DNA from: Cytophagaceae bacterium | Lineage (GTDB): Bacteria > Bacteroidota > Bacteroidia > Cytophagales > Cytophagaceae | DNA length: 64,000 nt | Assembly (NCBI GenBank): GCA_025455005.1 | Contig: JALONH010000006.1 | Location: forward strand, 62,001 to 126,000 | Direction of reading: 5' to 3' | In this document: positions 18,277 to 27,544 of the stretch, one piece after another | Numbering within the stretch: position 1 is the first letter of the stretch | Layout: each line of letters starts with the position of its first letter | Translations under genes and position numbers: made by a program | The notes under the pieces: model-generated | Database searches by the model: none | The model's input: only the letters and a program-made list of their open reading frames with translations | Told to the model about the DNA's origin: nothing

Positions 18277-18621
18277 ATGCAGATTCAACTCTTAAAATCA
18301 AAAATTCACCGCGTTAAAGTTACTCAAGCCGAATTACATTATGTCGGCAGTATTACCATAGATGAGGCCTTATTAGAGGCTGCCAATATTATAGAAAATG
18401 AAAAAGTACAAGTAGTGAATCTGAATAATGGAGAACGCTTAGAGACATATGTGATCAAAGGGGAGCGGAATAGTGGCGTTATTTGCATGAATGGCCCTGC
18501 CGCTCGGAAAGTACAAGTTGGAGACATTGTTATTATTATCTCTTATTGTTCTATGGATTTTGAAGCTGCTAAAAAATATACCCCCACTCTCCTTTTTCCC
18601 GGGGAAAACAATACACTATAA
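18277..18621 (+). CDS. panD: Aspartate 1-decarboxylase
   Basis: A 114-residue pyruvoyl enzyme converting L-aspartate to beta-alanine for pantothenate synthesis. The self-cleavage site is YVGS with Gly24-Ser25, where Ser25 becomes the pyruvoyl group. The downstream [18 protein letters not shown] and [12 protein letters not shown] segments are the usual core. The stop overlaps the start of the next gene by one base, so panC, panD and the flippase-like gene form one transcription unit. Confidence 0.97.
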   Translation: MQIQLLKSKIHRVKVTQAELHYVGSITIDEALLEAANIIENEKVQVVNLNNGERLETYVIKGERNSGVICMNGPAARKVQVGDIVIIISYCSMDFEAAKKYTPTLLFPGENNTL

Positions 18622-19637
18622 TGCCTTCTTACTTTTCTAAAAGCGTTCAATACATCCTTATGCTGGGCATAGGTGTGTTTTTAATGTGGTTGGTATTTAA
18701 AGATGTAGACACTGCGCTAATTTGGAAGGGGTTTTCAGAAGCGCGCTACGAATGGATTGCATTAGCACTGGGTGTGTCCTTGGCGGCGCATTACAGTAGG
18801 GCTGTACGTTGGAAATTATTAATGGAACCTCTTGGTTATTCCCCCTCTAATTTTCGAACGTTTTTAGCCGTTATGACGGGCTATTTCGCGAATTCATTAC
18901 TCCCAAGAGCCGGAGAAGTGAGTCGATGTTATGTTTTAAAAAGAACCGACCATGTTCCGTTTAACATTGCCTTTGGCTCGGTCGTAGCCGAACGTGTAAT
19001 CGATGTTGTTTGTCTATTCCTTATGACCGGTTTAGCATTTGTTGTGGAGTTCGATTTCATTTCATCGTTTGTACAAACACATATCTTTAAAACCTCCTCT
19101 TCAGGATCTACACAACAGTATTTTCCTATTTTAGTCGGCTTTAGTGCTCTCGGTATCCTGTTCCTCTTATTGTTTCGATTTAGGAAGGCATTACTGCGAT
19201 TCTCTATTATTCAAAAAATATGGTCCTTTGTGTTGGGGCTATGGGATGGAATGACCAGTGTTGTACAACTAAAACGTCGTTGGGAGTTTCTCTTTCATAC
19301 CGTATTTATTTGGTTTTGCTATTTTTTAATGATGTACATTATATTCTATAGTTTACCCTCAACTGCCGGTTTGGGGTTAAAAGCCGCATTAGTCGTGATG
19401 GTAGTCGGTGGTTTTGGCATGTCTGCTCCTGTTACTGCGGGAATGGGGGCCTATCATTTTATGGTAGCAGCGGCTTTGCACATCTATGGTGTAAGTACGG
19501 AGCAAGGCAAAATTTTTGCTATTATCAGCCACTCTTCCCAAACCTTATCCCTACTTCTGATAGGCGGTATTTGCGCATTGATATCCTTTGGCATTACCGT
19601 CACCCCTAAACCCATAACCTCCCCGACCAATGAATAG
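18621..19637 (+). CDS. Lysylphosphatidylglycerol synthase TM-region / flippase-like protein
   Basis: A 338-residue polytopic membrane protein of the YbhN/AglD flippase-like family, with about eight hydrophobic helices. Family landmarks are [16 protein letters not shown] near residue 60, [20 protein letters not shown] near 95 (the conserved RxGE), and [14 protein letters not shown] near 275. It lacks the cytosolic lysyltransferase domain, so a lipid or glycolipid translocation role is more likely than aminoacylation. It is coupled to panD (1-bp overlap) and overlaps the next gene by 8 bp. Confidence 0.85.
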   Translation: MPSYFSKSVQYILMLGIGVFLMWLVFKDVDTALIWKGFSEARYEWIALALGVSLAAHYSRAVRWKLLMEPLGYSPSNFRTFLAVMTGYFANSLLPRAGEVSRCYVLKRTDHVPFNIAFGSVVAERVIDVVCLFLMTGLAFVVEFDFISSFVQTHIFKTSSSGSTQQYFPILVGFSALGILFLLLFRFRKALLRFSIIQKIWSFVLGLWDGMTSVVQLKRRWEFLFHTVFIWFCYFLMMYIIFYSLPSTAGLGLKAALVVMVVGGFGMSAPVTAGMGAYHFMVAAALHIYGVSTEQGKIFAIISHSSQTLSLLLIGGICALISFGITVTPKPITSPTNE

Positions 19638-20112
19638 TAGTACAAAAATAATAACTCGCTCGGAGGCACAGGAGCAGATAGGCCAATGGAAAGATAACGG
19701 CGAAGAGGTGGTCTTCACGAATGGTTGCTTTGACATTTTACACTTGGGTCATGTCGATTATCTAGAAAAATCCAGGGCACTAGGTACCAAACTAGTGGTC
19801 GGCATTAACACGGATGCGAGTGTTCGTCGACTAAAAGGACCGGATCGACCTATGAACAATGAAATAGCTCGAGCCCGAATTCTTGCAGCGTTAGCTTGTG
19901 TCGATGCTGTCATATTGTTCGAAGAAGACACTCCATTGGAACTCATTTCTGACATTTTGCCCGATATTTTAGTAAAAGGAAGCGATTACACAGTAGATAA
20001 AATAGTTGGAGCAGATATTGTTTTAGAACATGGAGGTTCGGTAAAAACAATTAATTTAGTAGATGGTTATTCTACTACCGGATTGATTAATAAAATAAAG
20101 ACTAAATCTTAA
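19630..20112 (+). CDS. rfaE2: D-glycero-beta-D-manno-heptose 1-phosphate adenylyltransferase
   Basis: A 160-residue nucleotidyltransferase corresponding to the C-terminal half of HldE. It has [20 protein letters not shown] near residue 30 (HxGH class), [18 protein letters not shown] near 60, and ends with [11 protein letters not shown]. It makes ADP-heptose for the LPS inner core. The kinase half (HldA-like) is not in this window. The start overlaps the flippase-like gene by 8 bp, suggesting a shared envelope-lipid function for this group. Confidence 0.94.
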   Translation: MNSSTKIITRSEAQEQIGQWKDNGEEVVFTNGCFDILHLGHVDYLEKSRALGTKLVVGINTDASVRRLKGPDRPMNNEIARARILAALACVDAVILFEEDTPLELISDILPDILVKGSDYTVDKIVGADIVLEHGGSVKTINLVDGYSTTGLINKIKTKS

Positions 20113-20117
20113 TACTT

Positions 20118-20816
20118 ATGATGATTATAATTATTTCTGTTGTGACCATAGCTATCAGTTGGTATGTAAGTCATAAATTAAAATCAAAATTTAAAGAGTA
20201 TTCCCAGTTCACTTTACTCTCCGGAATGAGTGGAAAAGAAGTAGCGGAAAAAATGTTACGGGATAATGGGATTTACGATGTGCGAGTGATATGTGTTGAA
20301 GGGCAACTGACGGACCACTATAATCCGGCTGAGAAAACAGTGAATTTAAGTCAAGAGGTATACCATGGTCGGAGTGCCGCTTCTGCAGCCGTGTCGGCAC
20401 ATGAATGTGGACATGCGGTTCAACATGCTACACAGTATTCTATGTTAACGATGCGCACTACTCTTGTTCCCATTCAAAATGTGAGCGCAACGATTATGAA
20501 TGTCATCATGATGGCACTTATGTTTGGAGGTATATTTATGGGTGGAGTGGGCCTCTTGCCTCAAATGTTACTAATTATAGTAGCGTGTAATTTAGTATTT
20601 ACATTGTTTGCTTTTATTACCTTACCTGTTGAGTTTGATGCCAGTAAACGAGCCTTAGCTTGGATAGAATCTACCGGGGTCACAAACAACGCTGAACACG
20701 CTATGGCAAAAGATGCATTGAAATGGGCCGCTATGACGTATGTAGTAGCAGCTCTAGGAGCGTTAGCTCAATTGGTATATTACGCCTCTTTGTTATTAGG
20801 TTCTCGAGACGAATAA
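20118..20816 (+). CDS. Membrane zinc metallopeptidase (YugP-like)
   Basis: A 232-residue integral membrane protein of the neutral zinc metallopeptidase family. The active-site HECGH lies near residue 95 (VSAHECGHAVQHA), and the glutamate in LPVEFDASKRALAW near 172 is a third ligand candidate. There is one N-terminal helix and three or four after the active site. Substrate is unknown. It ends the panC-led run and is followed by a strong terminator. Confidence 0.88.
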   Translation: MMIIIISVVTIAISWYVSHKLKSKFKEYSQFTLLSGMSGKEVAEKMLRDNGIYDVRVICVEGQLTDHYNPAEKTVNLSQEVYHGRSAASAAVSAHECGHAVQHATQYSMLTMRTTLVPIQNVSATIMNVIMMALMFGGIFMGGVGLLPQMLLIIVACNLVFTLFAFITLPVEFDASKRALAWIESTGVTNNAEHAMAKDALKWAAMTYVVAALGALAQLVYYASLLLGSRDE

Positions 20817-20832
20817 TTATTACTAGTTGAAT

Positions 20833-20868
20833 AAAAAAAGAGGGAGATCATACTCCCTCTTTTTTTTT
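20833..20868 (+). terminator. Strong intrinsic terminator after the zinc peptidase gene
   Basis: GAGGGAG and CTCCCTC pair with a 6-base loop. The stem is extended by a run of A on one side and nine T on the other, giving a classic rho-independent terminator for the panC-led operon. The flanking A run allows function in both directions. Confidence 0.9.
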
Positions 20869-20912
20869 AACCCCCGGACGGTTTTTACGTATAGATTTAA
20901 AATTTACATCCT

Positions 20913-22058
20913 ATGGAAATCAGACTTTCGGAAGAACAAGTGGCGGTTCAGCAGGCAGCAAAAGATTTTGCAAGACACGAACTTTTACCCGGAGTAATCG
21001 AGCGGGATGAAGCGCAACAGTTTGCCGTCGGTCCGGTTCAAGCTTTAGGTCAATTAGGTTTTATGGGTATGATGACGGATCCTTCTTTTGGAGGCTCCGG
21101 AATGGATACCCTTTCATATGTTTTGGCTATAGAAGAAATTTCTAAAATAGATGCTTCTGTGGCGGTCTGTATGTCTGTTAACAATAGTTTAGTTTGTTGG
21201 GGATTAGAAAAATACGGTAGTGAAGAACAAAAAAAGAAGTATTTAACCCCTTTAGCTTCCGGCGAGAAAATAGGTGCGTTTTGTTTATCCGAACCCGAAG
21301 CCGGTTCCGATGCCACTTCCCAACATACAATAGCAGAAGATAAAGGCGATTATTACCTTTTAAATGGAACAAAAAACTGGATAACCAATGGAAATTCAGC
21401 TTCGATATATTTAGTCATTGCACAAACGGACAAAGACAAAAAACATAAAGGGATTAATGTATTCATTGTAGAGCGGGAGATGCCGGGCTTTACGGTTGGT
21501 AAAAAAGAAAATAAAATGGGAATTCGTTCCTCCGATACACATGCCTTAATGTTTCAAGACGTCCGCGTTCCTAAAGCCAATCGAATCGGTCCGGATGGAT
21601 TTGGATTTACATTTGCTATGCAAACCTTGAATGGAGGGCGCATTGGGATAGCGGCACAAGCTTTAGGTATAGCGGCCGGAGCCTACGATTTAGCCCTACA
21701 GTATGCTCGAGAACGCAAAGCTTTTGGAGTACCGATAATAGAACACCAAGCCATACAATTTAAATTAGCAGAAATGGCGACCAAAATAGAAGCGGCTCGA
21801 CTTTTAGTATACAAAGCCGCAACGATTAAAGATGCCGACCAAGATTATACCCAATCAGCAGCTATGGCAAAGTTATATGCCTCGACCATTGCTATGGAAG
21901 TGACAACGGAAGCCGTTCAAATTCACGGAGGATATGGATACGTTAAAGAATTTCATGTAGAGCGCTTCATGCGTGATGCCAAGATTACACAAATTTATGA
22001 GGGCACTTCTGAAATTCAAAAATTGGTATTAGCTCGTGAGCTTTTCCAAAAAGCATAG
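20913..22058 (+). CDS. Acyl-CoA dehydrogenase
   Basis: A 381-residue FAD-dependent dehydrogenase of the short/branched-chain type. Signatures are CLSEPEAGSDATS near residue 130, WITNGNSASIYLVIAQT near 160, and the C-terminal GGYGYVKEFHVERFMRDAKI with the catalytic glutamate in IYEGTSEIQ near 367. It oxidises an acyl-CoA to a trans-2-enoyl-CoA and passes electrons to ETF. It stands alone between a terminator and an AraC-type regulator. Chain-length preference cannot be told. Confidence 0.95.
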   Translation: MEIRLSEEQVAVQQAAKDFARHELLPGVIERDEAQQFAVGPVQALGQLGFMGMMTDPSFGGSGMDTLSYVLAIEEISKIDASVAVCMSVNNSLVCWGLEKYGSEEQKKKYLTPLASGEKIGAFCLSEPEAGSDATSQHTIAEDKGDYYLLNGTKNWITNGNSASIYLVIAQTDKDKKHKGINVFIVEREMPGFTVGKKENKMGIRSSDTHALMFQDVRVPKANRIGPDGFGFTFAMQTLNGGRIGIAAQALGIAAGAYDLALQYARERKAFGVPIIEHQAIQFKLAEMATKIEAARLLVYKAATIKDADQDYTQSAAMAKLYASTIAMEVTTEAVQIHGGYGYVKEFHVERFMRDAKITQIYEGTSEIQKLVLARELFQKA

Positions 22059-22177
22059 GAAGTTCAATATTTCATAGATGAATGGACTTAGATAAGAAAA
22101 ACCACATTCCCTAATGGTGTTAAAAAAGTACAAAAACTTTCTTTTGTTTAATTTTAGGTATAGTTTTTCCCAATAAT

Positions 22178-22218
22178 TTTTGACATTGTTCGTCTATTAC
22201 ATTAGATTTGTACAAATC
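22178..22218 (+). promoter_or_regulatory. Promoter with overlapping palindromic operator for the AraC-type gene
   Basis: TTG at 22180-22182, a 20-bp spacer and TAGATTTG at 22203-22210 give an exact Bacteroidota promoter. A perfect 14-bp palindrome, GATTTGTACAAATC at 22205-22218, covers the -7 box and the predicted start point, a typical place for a repressor site. Confidence 0.65.
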
Positions 22219-22272
22219 ACATAACCCTATTAGAGTTGTTTTTTCTTGTAAAATTACAAATACCGGTTAGAC

Positions 22273-23196
22273 ATGGAAGATTATAATAAAATCATCGAGT
22301 CCCTCGGAGTTCGTTTTATCAAATCAAAATCGATAAAAATTATTCACTCCCTTACAGTAGACAATTATTATGATGTAAGCAATACAATATTGTTATTACA
22401 CAAAGGTGAAATTACCTTTGGAGAAGAGCGTTCCAAAGTTAAAGAAGGTGATTTATTGTTTATTCCCGGTGGAAAATCTGCCAGCGTTACATACGGTGGC
22501 GGGAATACCGTAAAATTGACAAATGAAGAATTACTGACCAACAGAGAAAAGTTTTTAAGTTCTGTTGTAGACCCTGCATTGATTGGTACAGATCCTAGTT
22601 CCTTTAGTTATGTATCCTTTGAGGCTAAAGTGTTTGACTCTGTAAACTTTTTTGCATCATTAGATATTTCTCCTTTCGTTATTTCTCACAACCCGATTAT
22701 CTCTTCCTATATATTAGATACGGTATCAGAAGATTTAAAAGCAGAACCGGGACGTGATCGAGTAATCAATTTAAATACAGATAGAATTGTAGTTGAAATA
22801 ATACGATACATTTTGCGTCAAAATCTATTTGTAGAAAAACTGGCGACCAACAGTACCTACTTCAAAGATCCAAGACTGTTAGATATTTTTGCATACATCA
22901 AACAAAATATCAGTGGAGATTTATCCAACAAAGTGTTAGCCGGTGTAGCCAATGTTTCAGAAGACTATGTAGGTCAATACTTCAAAATGTTGACCGGCAT
23001 CAATCCCCAAGATTACATTGAATACCAACGGATGGAGAAAGCGGTTGACTTATTGCGTACATCAAAGAAAAGTATTCGCGAGATCGGAACAGATGTAGGG
23101 TATAAAGATACAGCCTATTTTTGTCGCCGTTTCAAAATGATGTTTGGAATACCGGCCGGAAAAATGCGAAGAAGAGAATCGTTGATGAATATATAA
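22273..23196 (+). CDS. AraC-family transcriptional regulator
   Basis: A 307-residue regulator. The N-terminal part (about residues 35-75, ILLLHKGEITFGEERSKVKEGDLLFIPGG) looks like a cupin-type effector domain. The C-terminal 100 residues carry the two helix-turn-helix motifs (LAGVANVSEDYVGQYFKMLT; IREIGTDVGYKDTAYFCRRF), ending with FGIPAGKMRRRE. The ligand and targets are unknown. It has its own promoter and a terminator directly after it, so it is monocistronic. It may control the flanking acyl-CoA dehydrogenase, but nothing in the sequence proves this. Confidence 0.92.
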   Translation: MEDYNKIIESLGVRFIKSKSIKIIHSLTVDNYYDVSNTILLLHKGEITFGEERSKVKEGDLLFIPGGKSASVTYGGGNTVKLTNEELLTNREKFLSSVVDPALIGTDPSSFSYVSFEAKVFDSVNFFASLDISPFVISHNPIISSYILDTVSEDLKAEPGRDRVINLNTDRIVVEIIRYILRQNLFVEKLATNSTYFKDPRLLDIFAYIKQNISGDLSNKVLAGVANVSEDYVGQYFKMLTGINPQDYIEYQRMEKAVDLLRTSKKSIREIGTDVGYKDTAYFCRRFKMMFGIPAGKMRRRESLMNI

Positions 23197-23203
23197 AATG
23201 ATA

Positions 23204-23245
23204 GGGAGCCAACTATTACAAGAATTGTTGCCTCCCTTTTATTTT
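23204..23245 (+). terminator. Terminator after the AraC-type gene
   Basis: GGGAGCCAAC pairs with TTGGCCTCCC-like sequence (one internal mismatch) and is followed by TTTTATTTT. It separates the AraC gene from the convergent secreted-protein gene that ends at 23263. Confidence 0.65.
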
Positions 23246-23262
23246 ATAATTTTTAGAATAAA

Positions 23263-25686
23263 TTATGAAATTATCAAACGCTTTGACGTTTTTCCTCTAT
23301 CTGTTTCTATTTGTATAAGATATACACCGGGTGAAAATCTCTCGGTTAGTAGGGTGGTTGAATTAGTATAGGAAGTAGCCTCTAGTAATACTTTACCTTC
23401 AGATGATATAAGTTTAATTTTAGCATATGACATTTCCGGAACTTGTATTGTAACAAAATCAACAGAAGGATTGGGGTATACAGTTGCGTCTATTTCCGGA
23501 GTGACATGCTGGGTAGAGGTAGGCAAAGTAGGTAAACAATCACAATCATTTGTATAAACTTCAAATTCTAAGAGGCGGTAGTACAATGTATTTAATTGTG
23601 TTAAATTCAATCTAACATACCGTGCTTTTACATTTGCTAAATGGTCGTATAAATCAACAGCACCATTCGATCCGGTTATGGTAGTTAAAACTGTAAAATT
23701 TACATTATCTGTAGATGTTTCAATTGAGTAGTTTTTAGCATAAAACACCCAATCCCAATGAAGTTTAATGGCAGATATCACCTTAGGTTGTATTAAATCT
23801 ACAGTAATTGTTGCATTTTGACTACCTAATGGAGAGCCCCATGCGGAGTTTAAATTACCATCGATTACATTCTGTGCAGCGTTCCCCGCAGTTGCATCAG
23901 CAGTACCGGATGATGTGACAGCACCAAATTTTGATTCAGACAAACCTATTGTAGTAGGGTCAGCATTTACCCATACGGGAACATTTTCAGCACTTACATT
24001 CGAACCTATAGCCTCAAATTGTGCTTTGGTCATAAAATGTATTTTAGGGAGATAACATTTCATAAATCCATTGCGCCAATTTTGTCCAACGAGTGTTTTA
24101 TCATATAGTGTAGCAGAAAAATCAGAATGTGCAAAATCTAAATTATGTTCATGAGGTGCTAAGGGAAATCTCCAATCAGGAGCAACACATAACCAGCGAA
24201 TGAGAAGCCCTAGCTCGCTTTGAGTGCCCCAATCTACCCACGAAACACCATTTGTAATGGTAGCATTGGACGGTCGATCTGTTGGTCTTGAATAGGCTAT
24301 CACATAATTTCTATTATTATCGAGTGCTACATCATCATCCGATATAGCATGGACTGTGGTAGCCGGTAAGGGGGAGAACGGATCCTGATCAATACCACAA
24401 ATACTCCAATAGCGTAATTCAGCGGCAGTCATTGTAGCCTCTCCATTACGTGTAGAGGGAAATGTGGGAAGTTTTCCCGTAAGAACAGCTACCATTCCCG
24501 GTGGAACCGTTACCGTTCTTCCCATATAACTAACATAATTATTTGTAGTAGCATGAGGTTCAATGTTACCCGGAGCAGGTTGATTTTCTCCACGTCCAGT
24601 CCAACCAAGATCTATTGCACGAACTCGAGCAGCGCTATCGGTCCAATTATTTGTTATACATATCCCATTCAATATACTTCTAGAAATACTCCAAGACTTA
24701 AACCAACCAACAGAAGGACCAATATTCTGATTGGGTTGCGTTATCACTACTCGGTTTTTAATAGTAGCGTTGGCTCGTTTTGTCAAATTTGAAAAGTCAG
24801 AGCCAATAAAATATTTTTGTCCATTAGGTAATTCGAAATATACTTTAGGCATAGGCACTCCTCCTAATGCATTGACATTATTATCCGGTTCATAAATGCG
24901 AATCCATACATTGCCTAAGTCCCATGGACCTTGAAGCGAATCCGGCAATGCGTTTCCGGTAATGTATTGAAAACCTAATGGTCCCTGATATGTTAACAAC
25001 GCTCCCTTGATAGAATTATTCGTTCTATATGGATACGTATGGGCTGTCCCATTTAGTGTTGTAGGATTACCTGTAGTTAAATCTACTTCAACTTTGTATT
25101 TTCTATTAGTAGCATTTCTATTGGCACCTACACGAAAGGGATTTGTATGTCCGGGTAAAGGTTGAATATCAGCATCTACTAACGATACTTCTGCTGAGCC
25201 AAATTGACGTTGAGCATAGTACTCAGAACCGTTTAAAGGTGGAGTCACTTGAATGGAGAAAAAACGACAATGTGGGAATTCTCCTTCAATAATTAATTTA
25301 CTTCCAAAGGGTGCTAATGAGGTGCCCAGGAGCAAATAGGTTATCTTAGGGTCCGGAATTCCTGCATACAAGGAGTCTTTGTTTATGGGTTTTGCAAAAC
25401 GAGTAGCCCATGTTTCCTCCGGTGTTACATCATCCGGATGTTTTAAATAAAAGTTTTTAGAATCCGAAATACCATCCGGTATTAGTCGGGCAGGAATTTG
25501 TGCCGGGACTTTACCTTCTGTCCATAGTACGATATATTTTTCAAGTGAATCGGATAATTTTATTGCTTCGTTCACTACATCTTGTGGCGGGCGATGAGGA
25601 TATGGATTAGATGGAGGTAAACAGGCATTTAAAAGTAATAATGCTGACCATACACATATACGAACAATTAGTAGTGGGTGATACAT
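23263..25686 (-). CDS. Large exported protein: unknown domain + discoidin-like domain + T9SS sorting domain
   Basis: An 807-residue protein. Residues 1-22 form a signal peptide ending in a lipobox (LNAC). Residues 23-560 are a conserved domain of unknown function, shared with the gene at 35857-37587 (for example PYPHRPP, APFGSKLIIEGEFPHCRFF, GHTNPF, WTGRGENQPAP, VIAYSRPTDRPSNAT). Residues about 590-715 look like an F5/8-type C (discoidin/CBM32) domain. The last 75 residues are a type A T9SS sorting domain (VYPNPSVDFVTIQVP ... GVYLIQIETDRGKTSKRLII). This predicts a cell-surface or secreted product. The combination of lipobox and T9SS domain is unusual. Confidence 0.85.
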   Translation of the reverse strand: MYHPLLIVRICVWSALLLLNACLPPSNPYPHRPPQDVVNEAIKLSDSLEKYIVLWTEGKVPAQIPARLIPDGISDSKNFYLKHPDDVTPEETWATRFAKPINKDSLYAGIPDPKITYLLLGTSLAPFGSKLIIEGEFPHCRFFSIQVTPPLNGSEYYAQRQFGSAEVSLVDADIQPLPGHTNPFRVGANRNATNRKYKVEVDLTTGNPTTLNGTAHTYPYRTNNSIKGALLTYQGPLGFQYITGNALPDSLQGPWDLGNVWIRIYEPDNNVNALGGVPMPKVYFELPNGQKYFIGSDFSNLTKRANATIKNRVVITQPNQNIGPSVGWFKSWSISRSILNGICITNNWTDSAARVRAIDLGWTGRGENQPAPGNIEPHATTNNYVSYMGRTVTVPPGMVAVLTGKLPTFPSTRNGEATMTAAELRYWSICGIDQDPFSPLPATTVHAISDDDVALDNNRNYVIAYSRPTDRPSNATITNGVSWVDWGTQSELGLLIRWLCVAPDWRFPLAPHEHNLDFAHSDFSATLYDKTLVGQNWRNGFMKCYLPKIHFMTKAQFEAIGSNVSAENVPVWVNADPTTIGLSESKFGAVTSSGTADATAGNAAQNVIDGNLNSAWGSPLGSQNATITVDLIQPKVISAIKLHWDWVFYAKNYSIETSTDNVNFTVLTTITGSNGAVDLYDHLANVKARYVRLNLTQLNTLYYRLLEFEVYTNDCDCLPTLPTSTQHVTPEIDATVYPNPSVDFVTIQVPEMSYAKIKLISSEGKVLLEATSYTNSTTLLTERFSPGVYLIQIETDRGKTSKRLIIS

Positions 25687-25930
25687 AGTTTTTTTTACAT
25701 AGGTAATTAAAATAATAATGGCGTATACGAATACTGAACAAAAGCAGTTTTTTTATGAACGATAGTTCATGATTTCTATAAATGGAATTTGCTGTGTTTT
25801 CACTATTATGTTCATTCAAGAAAATGCGCTCTTAGTTCAAAATATAGACAAGATAGTATAATAGGTGCTATACTTACACCCAGTATGAATGCATACGTAT
25901 TTTCTATCTCATCCTTAACCCATAAGCATT

Positions 25931-26632
25931 ATGTTAAAAAATTTATTCACTTTCATTATTAGTTGTTCCTTACACTACATCAGTATAGCTCAAATCAACA
26001 CAGGTGTTCGATTAGGGAGTAATTTTATGCAAATTAAAAATGAAAATTCGAACGCATCTGTTATTGAATTAAATACAGAAGCTGCAGTTGGATTACAAGC
26101 CGGATTTTTACTAGACATTAAATTAAACGACTACTTACGGATACGTCCGGAAATAGTATATAATTTATATCGATCTAAAACTCCAACTTTAGATTTTTTT
26201 GGGGTTAGTACTATAGGAAAATTTTCGTACCATTATATTTCCATTCCTTTAAACATGGTTGGTACAATACCTTTAGGAAGTTCGTCCCTACAACTATTTT
26301 TCGGACCACAACTAAGTGCGGCTCTAGGGGCTACAACTACAGTTGAAACTACTATACTGGGAAATACAACCGTTGATAAACAGCAATCCATACCCGGAAA
26401 AGAAGATGATATAAGTGATGACGATACATATGTAAATCCTATTATGACCGGGATGAATATAGGTGCTGCCTATCAATATAAAAGGGTTTTAATTAATCTA
26501 AGTTACTTCCATGGATTGTCGAACCTAACGGCATTTTACACGGACGATACTTTAAATGATTCTAGAAAAAATTCTTCCTTCACCTTTAATGGAGTCAATC
26601 TTGGAATAGCGTATCTTTTTGGAGGAAAATAA
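25931..26632 (+). CDS. Outer-membrane beta-barrel protein
   Basis: A 233-residue exported protein with a signal peptide ending near SIAQ (residue 21), followed by INTGVRLGSNFMQIK, the standard opening of the Bacteroidota porin-family beta-barrel domain. Strands such as YHYISIPLNMVGTIPLG and LQLFFGPQLSAALG follow, and it ends GVNLGIAYLFGGK. An acidic loop (GKEDDISDDDTY) near residue 157 may face outside. Function is unknown. The 244 bp before it are AT-rich with no convincing promoter. Confidence 0.8.
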   Translation: MLKNLFTFIISCSLHYISIAQINTGVRLGSNFMQIKNENSNASVIELNTEAAVGLQAGFLLDIKLNDYLRIRPEIVYNLYRSKTPTLDFFGVSTIGKFSYHYISIPLNMVGTIPLGSSSLQLFFGPQLSAALGATTTVETTILGNTTVDKQQSIPGKEDDISDDDTYVNPIMTGMNIGAAYQYKRVLINLSYFHGLSNLTAFYTDDTLNDSRKNSSFTFNGVNLGIAYLFGGK

Positions 26633-26649
26633 TATTTTATTTCATACAT

Positions 26650-26687
26650 AAAGCGGGCATTTCATAATATGTTGAAATGTCCGCTTT
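26650..26687. terminator. Bidirectional terminator between convergent genes
   Basis: AAAGCGGGCATTTCA and TGAAATGTCCGCTTT form a 15-bp stem with one G-T pair and an 8-base loop. It lies between the barrel gene (rightward) and the SDR gene (leftward). Confidence 0.8.
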
Positions 26688-26742
26688 ATAAATAAGGTTC
26701 ATATCGTTTTTTTTGCCTGTTGTATTTGAAAAAAATAGTCGC

Positions 26743-27531
26743 TTACCTCTTCCACAATACAGGTGCATCGTTCGCTCTCCATGTGACTTCTGCTCCACCA
26801 TCAATAACAATATATTGACCGATCATAAATCGAGCATTATCTACCAATAAAAATTTAACTAAATCCGCAATATCTTCCGGTAGCGCATGAGCCCCTAAAG
26901 GCTTGGGTAAGCTATTGATTCCTGCCGCTTTTCTTGGGTCTTGCATATCTTTCTCCAGCAGGGCTGTCAGCACAACACCCGGTGCTATAGCATTCATTGA
27001 TATGCCACTTCCTGCCCAATTGGGCATTCCGGCTTGCTGTCGCATCCACTTCGTAATGGCTGTTTTACTTACTTGATACGTATATTCCGGACACTCTCTG
27101 ATATGATTTAATGCCCCGTTTACATCATTGTTTAAGAGTGCGTCAACAGGAGCTGTAGGAATATTAGGTGTTATCACAACTGAATTCGAAGCATTGATCA
27201 CTACTCGAGCGTGTTTTGATTTTTTTAGTAAAGGCTGTAACCCTTCTAATAATTGAACTATACCAAAATAATTCAGCCCGAAGACCAGTCGAGCATTTTC
27301 ACTATCAACACCAGCATTCGCAAAGACCCCATCAATAGAGCCTTCCGATATTATAGTAATCTGCTCGATAGCGAAACGAACCCCTTCTTCCGTCGATAAA
27401 TCGGCTTCGATTTCGGCATCCGGAGTATTGCTCACCCCTATCACTCGAATACCTATTGACTCCAGCAATTTTCGAGTACTTAGTCCCATACCCGTTTGGG
27501 ACCCTGTGATTACAATAGTTCTATTATTCAT
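26743..27531 (-). CDS. Short-chain dehydrogenase/reductase
   Basis: A 262-residue classical SDR. The cofactor loop TGSQTGMG is at residues 10-17, NAG near 91, and the active site Ser (INASNSVV near 135) with YQVSK near 172. The C-terminal IGQYIVIDGGAEVTW is typical. It resembles 3-alpha-hydroxysteroid dehydrogenase-type SDRs, but the substrate is uncertain. It is the last gene of the leftward asparagine-catabolism run, 13 bp after the DASS carrier; its link to that pathway is unclear. Confidence 0.88.
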   Translation of the reverse strand: MNNRTIVITGSQTGMGLSTRKLLESIGIRVIGVSNTPDAEIEADLSTEEGVRFAIEQITIISEGSIDGVFANAGVDSENARLVFGLNYFGIVQLLEGLQPLLKKSKHARVVINASNSVVITPNIPTAPVDALLNNDVNGALNHIRECPEYTYQVSKTAITKWMRQQAGMPNWAGSGISMNAIAPGVVLTALLEKDMQDPRKAAGINSLPKPLGAHALPEDIADLVKFLLVDNARFMIGQYIVIDGGAEVTWRANDAPVLWKR

Positions 27532-27544
27532 ATCTATTTATTTT

